Counted from the stretch's first letter, positions 33,235-44,353 are shown. The stretch: DNA of 64,000 nt from an uncultured Pelagibacteraceae bacterium (GCA_902566785.1 CACFKI010000002.1:51795-115794), one strand, 5' to 3'. Made by a program: numbers and translations. Notes: a model not told the origin generated them from the sequence alone.

Positions 33235-34167
33235 ATGAGATCAATTGAACAAACACATTTATATTCATTAAATAAATACATTGATAATTTCATCTATCTA
33301 CATGACCATAAAAGACTTCCAAATAAAATTATGCTGTCAGGAAATAAAGGAATTGGAAAATCTGTTCTAGCTTTGCATTTGATAAATTATATTTTATCTA
33401 AAAATGAAAATTATCCATATAATAAAAAAGAATACGTTATAAATAATTTAAATAGATCTTTTAAACTAGTAAATGAAAATATACATCCAAATTTCTTTTA
33501 TGTAGAGATAGAGGATGAAAAGAAAAGTATTAGCATAGACCAAGTTAGAAATATTATATCTTTTTGTAATAAATCCTCTTTTAACAATTCTGAAAGAATT
33601 GTACTAATAAATAATATTGAGAGATTAAATAAAAATTCTTCAAATGCTTTACTTAAGGTATTAGAAGAACCTAATGAAAAAGTTATTTTTATTTTAATAA
33701 AAGACTCATCTAAAATATTGATTAATACAATATATTCAAGATGTATAAAGTTTAATATTGCTATAGATGAGAACCAAAAAAATAATATTTTAAATAATAT
33801 ATTAGATCAAAATTTTATTAATAATTTAAATAATGACTTTAAAAATTATTTTTTTTCACCTGGAGTGTATATAAATTTATTTAATTTTTATAACGAAAAT
33901 AGTATTAAATTTGAAATTTCAATTGATGAACTTTTAGAATTAATAATGAAAAAAAAATTTTATAAAAACAACCTATTTGTTAAAAATAATATAGGTCTTT
34001 TTTTTGAGCTATATTTTTCAAAAAAATTTTTTTCATTGAAAAATAATATAACAGTTTTCAATGATTACAAAAAATTTATAAAAGAAATACATAATACTTA
34101 TAAATATAATCTAGATTTAGAATCCATTCTTCTTCAATATGAAAAGAAATTAATTAATGAAAAGTAA
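33235..34167 (+). CDS. holB: DNA polymerase III delta-prime subunit
   Basis: GNKGIGKSVLA; SSNALLKVLEEPN. Confidence 0.88.
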   Translation: MRSIEQTHLYSLNKYIDNFIYLHDHKRLPNKIMLSGNKGIGKSVLALHLINYILSKNENYPYNKKEYVINNLNRSFKLVNENIHPNFFYVEIEDEKKSISIDQVRNIISFCNKSSFNNSERIVLINNIERLNKNSSNALLKVLEEPNEKVIFILIKDSSKILINTIYSRCIKFNIAIDENQKNNILNNILDQNFINNLNNDFKNYFFSPGVYINLFNFYNENSIKFEISIDELLELIMKKKFYKNNLFVKNNIGLFFELYFSKKFFSLKNNITVFNDYKKFIKEIHNTYKYNLDLESILLQYEKKLINEK

Positions 34168-35695
34168 ATACTATATTACAACACCAATTTATTATCCCTC
34201 AGCAAAACCTCATATGGGGCATGCTTATTCGAGTATTATTGCTGATTTTTTTGCTAGATTTAAAAAAATATCTGGCAATGATGTATACTTTTTAACTGGT
34301 ACGGATGAACATGGTCAAAAAATTGAGCGCGCTGCAAAACAAAATAATAAAGAACCATTGACCTTTTGTGATGAAATTAGCCAAAACTTTAAAAATTTAT
34401 CTAAAACTTTAAATTTATCTAATAATGATTTTATAAGAACAACTGAACCTAGACATAAAAAAGCTGTTCAACATTTATGGAACATCCTTGAAAAAAAAGG
34501 TGAAATATATTTATCTAAATATTCAGGATGGTATTCAGTTTCTGATGAAGCTTTTTATACCGAAGATGAAATTGAAGAGGTTGACAATATTAAAAAATCA
34601 AAAGCCTCTGGATCATTGGTTGAATGGGTAGAGGAAGAGTCTTATTTTTTCAAATTATCTAATTGGCAGGACAAGCTATTAGAATTTTATGAAAAAAATA
34701 AAGAGTTTATATTACCAATTTCAAGAAGAAATGAAGTAATTAGTTTTGTTAAAAGCGGATTAAAGGATTTGTCTGTAAGTAGGAAGTCTTTCAAATGGGG
34801 AATAACTGTACCAACAAATGAAAATCATATTATTTACGTTTGGCTAGATGCATTGACTAATTATATTAGTGCATTAAATTATCCTGATACTTCACATAAT
34901 TTATATAAGAATTTTTGGCCAGCTAATTTACATGTAATTGGTAAAGACATTCTAAGATTTCACGCAGTTTATTGGCCTGCTTTTTTGTTGGCAGCGGATA
35001 TTAAACCGCCTTTAAGAGTTTATGGTCATGGATGGATTCTTGCGGGAGATGAAAAAATGTCAAAGTCTAAAGGTAATATACTTGATCCACTAGAGATAAT
35101 TGATAAATACGGTCTTGATCCTTTAAGATATTACTTAATTAAAGAGGTGTCTTTTGGCAATGATGGTAATATCTCAAAGGAAAAATTAGAAAACTGCATT
35201 AATAGTGATTTAGCTAATAATTTTGGTAACTTTATACAGAGAGTAGTATCTTTTAATGAAAAGAATATAGGATTAAAAATTCCTGAAAAAGGAAATTTTA
35301 ATAATAAAGATTTAAAAATACTTTCTGTTTTTGAGAAGGAATATAATAATTTAGTTAATTTTATAGACACTCAAAATTTGAATCTTTATATAAATTTTAT
35401 AGTGGATAATCTCTTTGCGGCTAATAAATATTTTAATGATGAAGAACCTTGGAATAAAAAGAATGATCTTAAACGATTGAATACTATTGTTTATGTAGCA
35501 CTAGAATTAATAAGAAAATTTGCTTTATTATTATATCCAATTACTCCAGATACCTCTTTAAAAGTTTTAAAAATTTTTAATATGAATGAAAATGATATAA
35601 ACCTCGCTACAATCAAAAATCATGAATTAAATAAAATAAATTCAAAAATAAACAAAATTGGAATATTATTTAAAAAAATAGATAAAAATGATTGA
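34157..35695 (+). CDS. metG: Methionyl-tRNA synthetase
   Basis: TTPIYYPSAKPHMGHAYS; KMSKSKGN. Confidence 0.95.
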   Translation: MKSKYYITTPIYYPSAKPHMGHAYSSIIADFFARFKKISGNDVYFLTGTDEHGQKIERAAKQNNKEPLTFCDEISQNFKNLSKTLNLSNNDFIRTTEPRHKKAVQHLWNILEKKGEIYLSKYSGWYSVSDEAFYTEDEIEEVDNIKKSKASGSLVEWVEEESYFFKLSNWQDKLLEFYEKNKEFILPISRRNEVISFVKSGLKDLSVSRKSFKWGITVPTNENHIIYVWLDALTNYISALNYPDTSHNLYKNFWPANLHVIGKDILRFHAVYWPAFLLAADIKPPLRVYGHGWILAGDEKMSKSKGNILDPLEIIDKYGLDPLRYYLIKEVSFGNDGNISKEKLENCINSDLANNFGNFIQRVVSFNEKNIGLKIPEKGNFNNKDLKILSVFEKEYNNLVNFIDTQNLNLYINFIVDNLFAANKYFNDEEPWNKKNDLKRLNTIVYVALELIRKFALLLYPITPDTSLKVLKIFNMNENDINLATIKNHELNKINSKINKIGILFKKIDKND

Positions 35696-36449
35696 TTCAC
35701 ATTGCCATTTAGATTTAGAGCCGATTTCAAATAATCTTAAAGATGTTATAGTTAGGTCTCAAAAAGAAGGTGTTGAAAAGTTTTTGACAATTTGCACCAC
35801 AGACACTGGGTATCAAAATATTTTAAAAATAATAAATTCAAATCCAATTATTTATGGAACCTATGGAATTCACCCCCATGAAGCAGATAAATTTAGCTTA
35901 AGTAAAAAACATATAATAATGCAAGCACAAAAGAATGAAAAGATAATTGGAATTGGGGAAACAGGTCTAGATTTTTATTATAATAACAGTGACAAAAAAA
36001 ACCAAATTGACAGCTTTCATAAACATATTCAAGCTGCCTTAGATTTAAATCTACCTATAATAGTTCATTCACGAAGTGCAGAGAAAGAAACATTTGAAGC
36101 CATTAACTCATACAAAGATTCGAATTTAAAAATACTAATGCATTGTTTTACAGGTAGTTTGGCTTTTGCTAAAAAATTGTTTAAATTCAATACATATTTT
36201 TCAGCAAGCGGGATAATAACATTTAATAATAGCAAAGATCTTCAAGAAACTTTTAAAAAAATTCCATTGGATAAAATTTTAATAGAAACAGATAGTCCTT
36301 TCTTAGCCCCAGTTCCAATGAGAGGAAAAAAAAATGAACCATCTTTTTTGAAATATACTCTACATAAACTTGCTGATTTAAAAAATGTTAAAATTAACGA
36401 AGCTGATAAAATAACAACTGATAACTTTAATAATCTTTTTTTTGAATGA
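35688..36449 (+). CDS. tatD: TatD family hydrolase
   Basis: MIDSHCHLD; YGIHPHEA; GETGLDFYY; LIETDSPFLAP. Confidence 0.93.
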   Translation: MIDSHCHLDLEPISNNLKDVIVRSQKEGVEKFLTICTTDTGYQNILKIINSNPIIYGTYGIHPHEADKFSLSKKHIIMQAQKNEKIIGIGETGLDFYYNNSDKKNQIDSFHKHIQAALDLNLPIIVHSRSAEKETFEAINSYKDSNLKILMHCFTGSLAFAKKLFKFNTYFSASGIITFNNSKDLQETFKKIPLDKILIETDSPFLAPVPMRGKKNEPSFLKYTLHKLADLKNVKINEADKITTDNFNNLFFE

Positions 36450-37219
36450 AAGTAAAATTTACTTTATTAGGTTGTGGGTATTCAATGGGTGTGCCTAGAA
36501 TTGATGGTTATTTTGGAGAATGTAATCCGAAAGAAAAGAAAAATTATAGAACAAGATGTTCAGCTGCTATATCCTTTAAAAAAAAAAATTTTTTAATCGA
36601 CACATCACCAGATATTAAATATCAACTTTTGCAAAATAAAATAAAAAATGTAGATGGAGTTTTTTATACACATTGTCATGCTGATCAAACACATGGAATT
36701 AATGATTTAAGAGTATTTTATTTGAAAAAAATGAAAAGAATACCAATTTATGCTGATAAAAATACCAGGAAGTATTTATTAAAAAATTTTAGATATTGCT
36801 TTGCAAAAAATTCTGAATATCCACCAACACTTAAAATGAACGATCTTAAAAAAATAAATAAAATTAAAGTGGATAGCAGTTTTATTTCATTAGAATCTGT
36901 TCATGTAGAACATGGAAAAATTGATTGTATAGCTTATATTATTAATAAGAAACTGGGATATGCTAGCGATATAAGCAAAATTTATAAAAAAGATCTAAAA
37001 AAATTTTATAATCTGAAATTCTTTATAGTAGATTGTTTGCGTTATAAACACCATTACTCACATTTTAATTTTGATAAAGTGCTGGAATTAGTAAAAATAA
37101 TTAAACCCAAATTAACAATATTGACTAACTTAAATACAGAAATGGACTATTTAAAATTAAAAAAAAAATTACCAAAAAATATAGTTCCTGGGTATGATGG
37201 AATGAAATTTTCAATCTAA
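36446..37219 (+). CDS. MBL-fold metallohydrolase (PhnP-like)
   Basis: GCGYSMGVPRI; YTHCHADQTHGINDLR. Confidence 0.88.
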   Translation: MKVKFTLLGCGYSMGVPRIDGYFGECNPKEKKNYRTRCSAAISFKKKNFLIDTSPDIKYQLLQNKIKNVDGVFYTHCHADQTHGINDLRVFYLKKMKRIPIYADKNTRKYLLKNFRYCFAKNSEYPPTLKMNDLKKINKIKVDSSFISLESVHVEHGKIDCIAYIINKKLGYASDISKIYKKDLKKFYNLKFFIVDCLRYKHHYSHFNFDKVLELVKIIKPKLTILTNLNTEMDYLKLKKKLPKNIVPGYDGMKFSI

Positions 37220-37765
37220 AAGTTTTTCTATTTTTTTTACAATTTTATTTGATGTTGGATTTGTAAAAGAGGCAAAAGTATCTTCTACTTTGCCTGATTT
37301 GTTTATTAAAATTTTATGAAAGTTCCACTTGGGCACTGCTGAATTTCCATGATTATCTTTTGCCCACTTGAATATGACGTGAGCGTTTTTCCCTTTGACC
37401 TCAGTTATTGTTGTTAATGGGAAATTTATATCAAAGTTTACTTCACAAAATTCTTTAATATCTTCATTTTTATCTTTTTCTTGATTAAATGAGTTTGATG
37501 GAACTCCAAGAACTATCAGTCCTTTTGATTTGTAGTTATCCCATAATTTTTGCAAGTCATCATATTGTTTTGTAAAACCACAATAACTAGCAGTATTCAC
37601 AAGCAATATAACTTTATTTTTATAATCCTTTAAGTTGATTACCTCGCCTGTAATACTCTCAATTTTAAAATCATAAAATAATTTTTCATAATTCGAGATA
37701 GCGTCTGATTTAAAAAATATCATAAATATACTTATTCCTAATATTAATTTTTTTTTCATGAACAA
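37211..37765 (-). CDS. Glutathione peroxidase family protein
   Basis: LLVNTASYCGFTKQY; GVPSNSFNQE; WNFHKILINKSG; N-terminal signal. Confidence 0.92.
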   Translation of the reverse strand: MFMKKKLILGISIFMIFFKSDAISNYEKLFYDFKIESITGEVINLKDYKNKVILLVNTASYCGFTKQYDDLQKLWDNYKSKGLIVLGVPSNSFNQEKDKNEDIKEFCEVNFDINFPLTTITEVKGKNAHVIFKWAKDNHGNSAVPKWNFHKILINKSGKVEDTFASFTNPTSNKIVKKIEKLLD

Positions 37766-37769
37766 TTAG

Positions 37770-38942
37770 TTATTTATTTGGACTAAGTAATATTAAAAAG
37801 TATCCGGTTAAAGTGGATAATAATGACCCAGTTAAAACTCCAATTTTTACCCCATCCATATATTGCATATTGTCAACAAAAGCTAAATTTCCAACAAATA
37901 AACTCATTGTGAAACCTATTCCAGTTAAAATTCCTACCCCATATAAATTAAACCAATTTGAATTATTTGGCATTTGAGCAATCTTCGTTTTAATTGAAAT
38001 GTATGAAAATACAAATACCCCTAATTGTTTTCCTATAAATAAACCTAAAACGATTCCAAGTGGAACTTTATTAAGTAGTGAAGAGAACGATAAACCCTCT
38101 AAAGAAACACCTGCGTTTGCAAAAGCAAACAGAGGCATTATTCCGAAAGCTACATATGGGCTAATAGCATGCTCAATTTTCATCAATAAAGAAAAGTCTT
38201 TCCCCTTTTTTCTATGAGGTATAGTCATGGCTAACAAAACTCCAGCTATGGTAGCATGAACTCCAGAATTGTGTGTGAAATCCCAAAGAAATAGACCAAT
38301 AACTAAATAAGGAAAAAACTTTTTAATATTAAATTTGTTAATTACTAATAATAATAAAAAAGCAATAAGCATTAAACTTAAATATTTAATACTCAAATCT
38401 CCAGAATAAAATAAGGCAATAATTACTATAGCTCCCAAATCATCAATTATAGCAAGAGCGGTCAAAAAAACTTTTAAAGAAATTGGAACTCTTCTGCCCA
38501 ACAAAGACAAAACGCCCAGTGAAAATGCTATATCGGTAGCTGAAGGAATTGCCCAACCATTAAGTGTCTCTGAATCACCAAAATTTATAAAAACATAAAA
38601 TAAGGCTGGCACAACCATGCCTCCAACAGCTGCGATTATTGGCAATAAAGCTTGTTTAATATTTGATAATTCACCTTGTAAAAACTCTCTTTTGATTTCT
38701 AAAGTCACAAAAAAGAAAAATATTGCCATCAATGCATCGTTGATCCAATGAAGAACAGATAATTTTAAACCAAAATCATTTATGCCTAAAAACAAATATT
38801 TGTCCAATGTAGAAAAATATAAACTAGACAAATTAGAATTACTCACCAATAGAGCTATAACGGCTGCAAACAATAAAATAAGACCACTTGCAGCTTCAAG
38901 TTTAAAGAACCATTTAAATGGTGATGAGATAATCCTTATCAT
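37770..38942 (-). CDS. nhaA: Na+/H+ antiporter NhaA
   Basis: HWINDALMAIFFFFVTLEIKREFLQGEL; ATDIAFSLGVL; ALAIIDDLGAI. Confidence 0.94.
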   Translation of the reverse strand: MIRIISSPFKWFFKLEAASGLILLFAAVIALLVSNSNLSSLYFSTLDKYLFLGINDFGLKLSVLHWINDALMAIFFFFVTLEIKREFLQGELSNIKQALLPIIAAVGGMVVPALFYVFINFGDSETLNGWAIPSATDIAFSLGVLSLLGRRVPISLKVFLTALAIIDDLGAIVIIALFYSGDLSIKYLSLMLIAFLLLLVINKFNIKKFFPYLVIGLFLWDFTHNSGVHATIAGVLLAMTIPHRKKGKDFSLLMKIEHAISPYVAFGIMPLFAFANAGVSLEGLSFSSLLNKVPLGIVLGLFIGKQLGVFVFSYISIKTKIAQMPNNSNWFNLYGVGILTGIGFTMSLFVGNLAFVDNMQYMDGVKIGVLTGSLLSTLTGYFLILLSPNK

Positions 38943-38945
38943 AAA

Positions 38946-39410
38946 TTAATTTACCAAATCCTTAAAAAATAAAAATATATCAATTAATGAATTATATAAA
39001 TTATTTAACATGTCATTTATTTTAGGGAATATTACTGAAATATAAACTTTAAAAGTATCTAAAACAACTATTATTGCAATAAATGTGATTAAAATTACTA
39101 AAAAGAATTTAAAATAATTGAAACTTTTTTCACTTTTTTTTGTCTCTTTTTTTACTATTTCATATTTTTTTTCTTTAGAAACAGAGGTATTGTCATTTGT
39201 GTCTGTTTTAATATCAATGTTTTTATTGTTTATTTTTTCAATAGTTTTTTTTTCTTTTAAAATTGGAATATCTTCAATTTCTGGTGCTAATAATTTTTTA
39301 TATACCCATGTATGTTGACATGAGCCACATTGTACTAAACGTCCAGAGTCAGGTATTAAATTCTGATCTACATCGAATTTTTTATTACAATTTGGACATT
39401 TAATAAACAT
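38946..39410 (-). CDS. MJ0042-type zinc-ribbon membrane protein
   Basis: MFIKCPNCNKKFDVDQNLIPDSGRLVQCGSCQHTW plus one TM. Confidence 0.82.
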   Translation of the reverse strand: MFIKCPNCNKKFDVDQNLIPDSGRLVQCGSCQHTWVYKKLLAPEIEDIPILKEKKTIEKINNKNIDIKTDTNDNTSVSKEKKYEIVKKETKKSEKSFNYFKFFLVILITFIAIIVVLDTFKVYISVIFPKINDMLNNLYNSLIDIFLFFKDLVN

Positions 39411-39502
39411 CTATCATTTATACCAGATTCTCGTTAAATTCTCATGAATTTGATAGGTTTATACTTTGAAATTATCACTATCTGCTGTATTAGTATCGAA
39501 TT

Positions 39503-39579
<77 letters not shown>

Positions 39580-39606
39580 TTTATATTCAAAAATCATTAA
39601 TTTATA

Positions 39607-39918
39607 ATGAGTCAAGTTAATGATATAAAATTTAAAATGAAAAAAGCTAAAATTTATAAACCCACAAAAACAGCTATGCAATCAGGATTAAAAAAATTTG
39701 ATAAATGGATATTAGAATATTTTTCTGAAAAACCTGGAATAAATCCTTTGATGGGTTGGGAAAGTAGCAAAGATACATATTCTGAAATAAAACTTGAGTT
39801 CTCATCTAAAGATTTAGCTATTGAATATGCTAGAAAAAATAATATTAATTTTGAATTGATTGAACCACAAAATAGAAAACTTATAAAAAAGTCATACGCT
39901 GATAATTTTACAAATTAG
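39607..39918 (+). CDS. ETC complex I subunit (NDUFS4-like)
   Basis: [14 protein letters not shown]...W...[12 protein letters not shown]...[18 protein letters not shown]. Confidence 0.82.
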   Translation: MSQVNDIKFKMKKAKIYKPTKTAMQSGLKKFDKWILEYFSEKPGINPLMGWESSKDTYSEIKLEFSSKDLAIEYARKNNINFELIEPQNRKLIKKSYADNFTN

Positions 39919-39921
39919 ATA

Positions 39922-40920
39922 ATGTTTAAATTTTTTACACAAAGACAATGGTATCCTTGGAGTATATTTGGATCAATTTTTATTTTAATTTCTACCTGGT
40001 ACCAGGTTCAATTAGATGTAAAAATTAATGAATGGTTTGGAGATTTTTATGATACCTTACAAAAAGCTTTAACTACTCCAAATTCAGTTACTGAAGCAGA
40101 ATTTATTGGGTACCTTTTCACATTTGCAAAAATAGCAGGGCTTTGGATCATAATTGCTGTCTTTACAGGTTTTTTTACAAGTCATTGGGTTTTCAGATGG
40201 AGAACATCAATGGCAAACTATTATCATGATCAATGGCTTAAAGCTAGATTGACAGAGGGAGCCTCACAAAGAGTTCAGGAAGATACTTTAAAGTTTGCTA
40301 GAATAATGGAAGGTCTAGGAACAGGACTGTTGGATAGCTTAATGACTTTAATTGCTTTCACTCCAATACTTTGGGGTTTATCAAAACAAATTGATGTATT
40401 ACCTTGGATTGGACAAGTTGATCATGCACTTGTTTGGGTTGCTATTTTATCCGCTTTAGGTGGAACTTTATTATTAGCAGCAGTTGGAATTAAATTACCA
40501 GGTATTGAATATGATATTCAAAAAGAAGAAGCTGGTTACAGAAAAGAATTAGTTCATGGTGAAGATGATCCGATTAGAGCAGCGCCACCAACAATTGGTC
40601 AACTCTATAATAGAGTTAGAGGTATTCATTATAAATCTTATTTTCATTATTTGTATTTTAACACCGTAAAGTGGAGTTACTTTCAAGGAATGGTTATTGT
40701 TCCTTATTTAGCATTAGCACCAACAATAGTTACTGGTGCTATAACTTTAGGATTTGTTCAACAAATTACAAGAGCTTTTGGCAGAGTAGAAGGATCACTT
40801 CAATATTTGGTAAAAAGTTGGTCAACAATTGTCGAGCTTATCTCTGTTTGGAAAAGATTAAGAGAGTTTGAAAATAAGCTTAATTCAGTCGAGAATGATT
40901 TAGAAACAAAATCAATTTAA
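39922..40920 (+). CDS. SbmA/BacA-like family transporter
   Basis: LDVKINEWFGDFYDTLQKAL; FRWRTSMANYYHDQWL; NPDQRVQEDT-like segment SQRVQEDTLKFARIMEGLG. Confidence 0.85.
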   Translation: MFKFFTQRQWYPWSIFGSIFILISTWYQVQLDVKINEWFGDFYDTLQKALTTPNSVTEAEFIGYLFTFAKIAGLWIIIAVFTGFFTSHWVFRWRTSMANYYHDQWLKARLTEGASQRVQEDTLKFARIMEGLGTGLLDSLMTLIAFTPILWGLSKQIDVLPWIGQVDHALVWVAILSALGGTLLLAAVGIKLPGIEYDIQKEEAGYRKELVHGEDDPIRAAPPTIGQLYNRVRGIHYKSYFHYLYFNTVKWSYFQGMVIVPYLALAPTIVTGAITLGFVQQITRAFGRVEGSLQYLVKSWSTIVELISVWKRLREFENKLNSVENDLETKSI

Positions 40921-41867
40921 TGTTAATAAACAAAGATCTTATAAATAGTTTTGTTAATATAACCTCAAAAGCTGCAATCGAAGCTTTTAAATTTGTAGGT
41001 ATGAAAAATAAAATAATGGCCGATAAAGCTGCTGTTGACATTATGAGGGAAGAATTAAATAAGCTTGATATTGACGGTAAAATTGTAATTGGCGAAGGTG
41101 AGTTGGATGAGGCTCCGATGTTATACATTGGTGAAAAATTAGGTTCTGGTAAAGGCATGTCAATTGATATTGCTGTTGATCCAGTTGAAGGTACAAATTT
41201 TGTCGCAAATAATTTACCAGGTGGGTTATCTGTAATTGCAATTGCTGAAAGAGATCATTTATTTAATGCTCCTGAAACTTACATGGATAAAATTGCTATT
41301 AACAAAAATATACCTAGTGACGCAGTAGATTTAGACAACTCTATAAGAGATAATATATTAAATATAGCTGAAGCAAGAAATAAAGATGTTTCGAAAGTTA
41401 GAGCGTGTATTTTAGACAGACCCAGACATAAAAGAATTATTGATGAACTTTCTGATTTAAAAGTTAAATTAAAACTTTTAAGTGATGGAGATATCGCAGG
41501 CGCTCTCCTTGTTACTGATGACAAATATGATGTTGATATTTTTTTGGGAATTGGTGGAGGCCCTGAAGGTGTACTGGCTGCTTCTGCCCTTGACGCTTTT
41601 GGATGTAAATTTCAAGGTAGATTTATTTTTGAAACTGAAGAAGATATTAAAAGAGCCAAAACTATGGGAATTAAAGATTTAAATAAAAAATATGAATTAA
41701 ACGAGATTATCAAGGGGGAATCTGTTTTTTGTGCCACAGGTATAACAAATAGTGATTTGGTTAAAGGTGTCACTACTGTAAATAACGAATTTGTCACAGA
41801 AAGTTTTGTTACTTACAAAAATTCATTTAAAAATGTCATTAACAACACATATCCTAAACTTGATTAA
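40920..41867 (+). CDS. glpX: Class II fructose-1,6-bisphosphatase
   Basis: GEGELDEAPMLYIGE; DPVEGTNFVANNLPGGLSV; IGGGPEGVLAASAL. Confidence 0.94.
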   Translation: MLINKDLINSFVNITSKAAIEAFKFVGMKNKIMADKAAVDIMREELNKLDIDGKIVIGEGELDEAPMLYIGEKLGSGKGMSIDIAVDPVEGTNFVANNLPGGLSVIAIAERDHLFNAPETYMDKIAINKNIPSDAVDLDNSIRDNILNIAEARNKDVSKVRACILDRPRHKRIIDELSDLKVKLKLLSDGDIAGALLVTDDKYDVDIFLGIGGGPEGVLAASALDAFGCKFQGRFIFETEEDIKRAKTMGIKDLNKKYELNEIIKGESVFCATGITNSDLVKGVTTVNNEFVTESFVTYKNSFKNVINNTYPKLD

Positions 41868-41898
41868 TTATTTTTTTTGCAATAAAAGAACTAGCTTT

Positions 41899-41973
41899 GG
41901 TCCCTTCGTCTATCGGTTAGGACACATGGTTTTCATCCATGAAAGAGGGGTTCGATTCCCCTAGGGACCGCCA
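41899..41973 (+). tRNA. tRNA-Glu(UUC)
   Basis: GGTCCCTTCGTCTATCGGTTAGGACACATGGTTTTCATCCATGAAAGAGGGGTTCGATTCCCCTAGGGACCGCCA. Confidence 0.96.
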
Positions 41974-41975
41974 TA

Positions 41976-42224
41976 ATGACATATTTTGTTTATTTTATCA
42001 TTTCAAAGGTCAAAAAAAAAACAATTTCTTATGTTGGATATACCAACAATTTGGAAAGAAGATTAAAATTACATAATACCAATAAAGGAGCAAAATTTAC
42101 TAAAGGAAAAAAATGGAAATTGGCATATTATAAAACTTTTAAATCCAAAAAGGAAGCTATGAAACAAGAATACATATTGAAAAAAAACTTTAAATTAAGA
42201 AATCAATTAAAGGCTATAATTTGA
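41976..42224 (+). CDS. GIY-YIG nuclease family protein
   Basis: YFVYFIISK...SYVGYTNNLERRLKLHN...GAKFTKG. Confidence 0.9.
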   Translation: MTYFVYFIISKVKKKTISYVGYTNNLERRLKLHNTNKGAKFTKGKKWKLAYYKTFKSKKEAMKQEYILKKNFKLRNQLKAII

Positions 42225-44353
42225 AAATTTCAGTTTTATTACCATTCAAAGAAAATTTTTCACCTTCTTATGCAGGTGCAGTTTCGTTGTTTGTAAATGA
42301 TACTACAAAATTAAGTAAGTATAAAAATTCTACAATAATTTTTGGAAATACCAAATTCAAAGATAAATTTAATTTGAGGTATGTGAATATAAAGCCGTTA
42401 GCTAATTTCCTTCAGAGTCAAAATAAAGAGTATGTTAATGAATTTATTAAAGTAGAACAAATAAAGAAATCAGATTTGATTGAATTACATAATAGACCAA
42501 TTTACTTAAGTTATTTGGTAAACTCACTTGACCATAGAACCTATATTTTATATTTCCATAATGATCCTTTGTCTATGAGTGGTTCAAAAACTTTATCTGA
42601 AAGGATTTTTTTAATGAAAACATGCTTTAAAATTATTTTTAATAGCAATTGGTCAAAAAGAAGATTTTTAGAGGGAATGAAAAATGATTTTATTAATAGT
42701 GAGAAGCTTATTGTTGTTAACCAATCAGCAAAAAAAAACAATTTTAAACTAAAGAATAAAACAAAATTAATTACATTTGTAGGAAAACTTAATAAATCAA
42801 AAGGATATGACTTATTCGGTAATGCAGTTTTAAAAATTTTAAATAAATATAGTAACTGGAAAGGAATTGTAATCGGTGATGAGCCACGAGATAAAATTGA
42901 TTTTAATCATAAAAATTTAATTAAATTAGGTTTTAAAAAACATAAAGAGGTGATCAATATTTATAAAAAAACAAGTATTGCAGTAGTATGTTCAAGATGG
43001 GAGGAACCTTTTGGAAGATCAAGTTTAGAGGCTGCAGCTAATGGTTGCGCTGTTATAATTAGTAACAGGGGAGGGCTACCAGAAACTATAACAAATGGAA
43101 TAATTTTAAAAAAATTAAATTCAAATGAGATATATAAGGAAATAGAAAAACTAATAGTAAATACAAAATTAAGAAAAAATCTTCAAAATTTATCGTATAG
43201 AAATTTCTTTTTAACACACAAATTTATAACCAATAAATTGGATCAAATTCGGGATGAAAAGTTATTATCAGTAAAAAAAATTAACATTTCAAATATTGAA
43301 AGACCTTTGAGAATACTTCATATTACAAATTTTAATGAAAGACATAATGGTAGACTATTTTTTAATACTGGTAGAAGAATAAATAATGGTTTTATAAGAC
43401 TGGGTAATAGTGTTCTTGAATTTAGCGATAGAGATATACAAAAACATTATAAATCTTATACAGATATAAAAGGTTCAAAATCTTTAAACGAAAAACTATT
43501 AAAAACATGTTACAATTACAAACCGGATTTAATAGTATTAGGCCATGCAGATTTAATTTCTCCATTAATGCTCGGTAATTTAAAAGATGAATATCCTCAT
43601 TTAAAAATTGCACAATGGTTTTTAGACCCACTTAATAAAAATGGACCTGATTTTTCAAAAAACAAGAATAGAATTTTAGATAAAAGTAATTTTGTTGACG
43701 CAAATTTTTTAACAACAAGTCCAGATGTATTAAACTTCTTATCTGATAAGGTTAGAAATTACTTTATACCTAATCCTGCTGATCATTCATTTGAAACACT
43801 TAACAATTTTAAACATGATTGTTCTAATGATGTTTTTTTTGCACTGAGTCATGGTGTACATAGAGGAAATTTAAAATTGAGAACGACAGATGATAGGGAA
43901 AAGTTTTTAAAAAAATTAATTGAAACTACAAAAAATGTTAAATTTGATTGTTTTGGAATTAATAATGTTCAACCTATATGGGCAGATCAATATTTCAAAA
44001 CAATTGCAAACTCTAAAATGGGCTTAAATTTGAGCAGAGGTTCACCAATTAAATATTATAGCAGCGATAGAATTACACAAATTACTGGAAACGGATTAGT
44101 AACATTAATCGATGAGAAAACAGGTTATAGAGATTTTTTTAACAATAACGAAATGGTTTTTTATAAAAATATATCTGATCTTTCTGAAAAAATACTAAAG
44201 ATAAGTAAAGATGACAAACTTAGAAAAAGAATTGCAAAAAATGGGAAGAGGAAATATTTAAAATATTTTAATTCAAACAATGTTGCAGATTTTATAATAA
44301 ATAAAACATTTGAATTTAAAAATAAAAATAAATATTTGTGGCATGATGGATGA
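42221..44353 (+). CDS. Two-domain glycosyltransferase: GT4-like N-terminus, CgeB/GT1-like C-terminus
   Basis: FVGKLNKSKGYDLFGNAV, SRWEEPFGRSSLEAAANGCAVIISNRGGLPE; C-term GLNLSRGSPIKYYSSDRITQITGNGLVTLIDEKTGY; TTG start overlapping the previous stop. Confidence 0.85.
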   Translation: MKISVLLPFKENFSPSYAGAVSLFVNDTTKLSKYKNSTIIFGNTKFKDKFNLRYVNIKPLANFLQSQNKEYVNEFIKVEQIKKSDLIELHNRPIYLSYLVNSLDHRTYILYFHNDPLSMSGSKTLSERIFLMKTCFKIIFNSNWSKRRFLEGMKNDFINSEKLIVVNQSAKKNNFKLKNKTKLITFVGKLNKSKGYDLFGNAVLKILNKYSNWKGIVIGDEPRDKIDFNHKNLIKLGFKKHKEVINIYKKTSIAVVCSRWEEPFGRSSLEAAANGCAVIISNRGGLPETITNGIILKKLNSNEIYKEIEKLIVNTKLRKNLQNLSYRNFFLTHKFITNKLDQIRDEKLLSVKKINISNIERPLRILHITNFNERHNGRLFFNTGRRINNGFIRLGNSVLEFSDRDIQKHYKSYTDIKGSKSLNEKLLKTCYNYKPDLIVLGHADLISPLMLGNLKDEYPHLKIAQWFLDPLNKNGPDFSKNKNRILDKSNFVDANFLTTSPDVLNFLSDKVRNYFIPNPADHSFETLNNFKHDCSNDVFFALSHGVHRGNLKLRTTDDREKFLKKLIETTKNVKFDCFGINNVQPIWADQYFKTIANSKMGLNLSRGSPIKYYSSDRITQITGNGLVTLIDEKTGYRDFFNNNEMVFYKNISDLSEKILKISKDDKLRKRIAKNGKRKYLKYFNSNNVADFIINKTFEFKNKNKYLWHDG

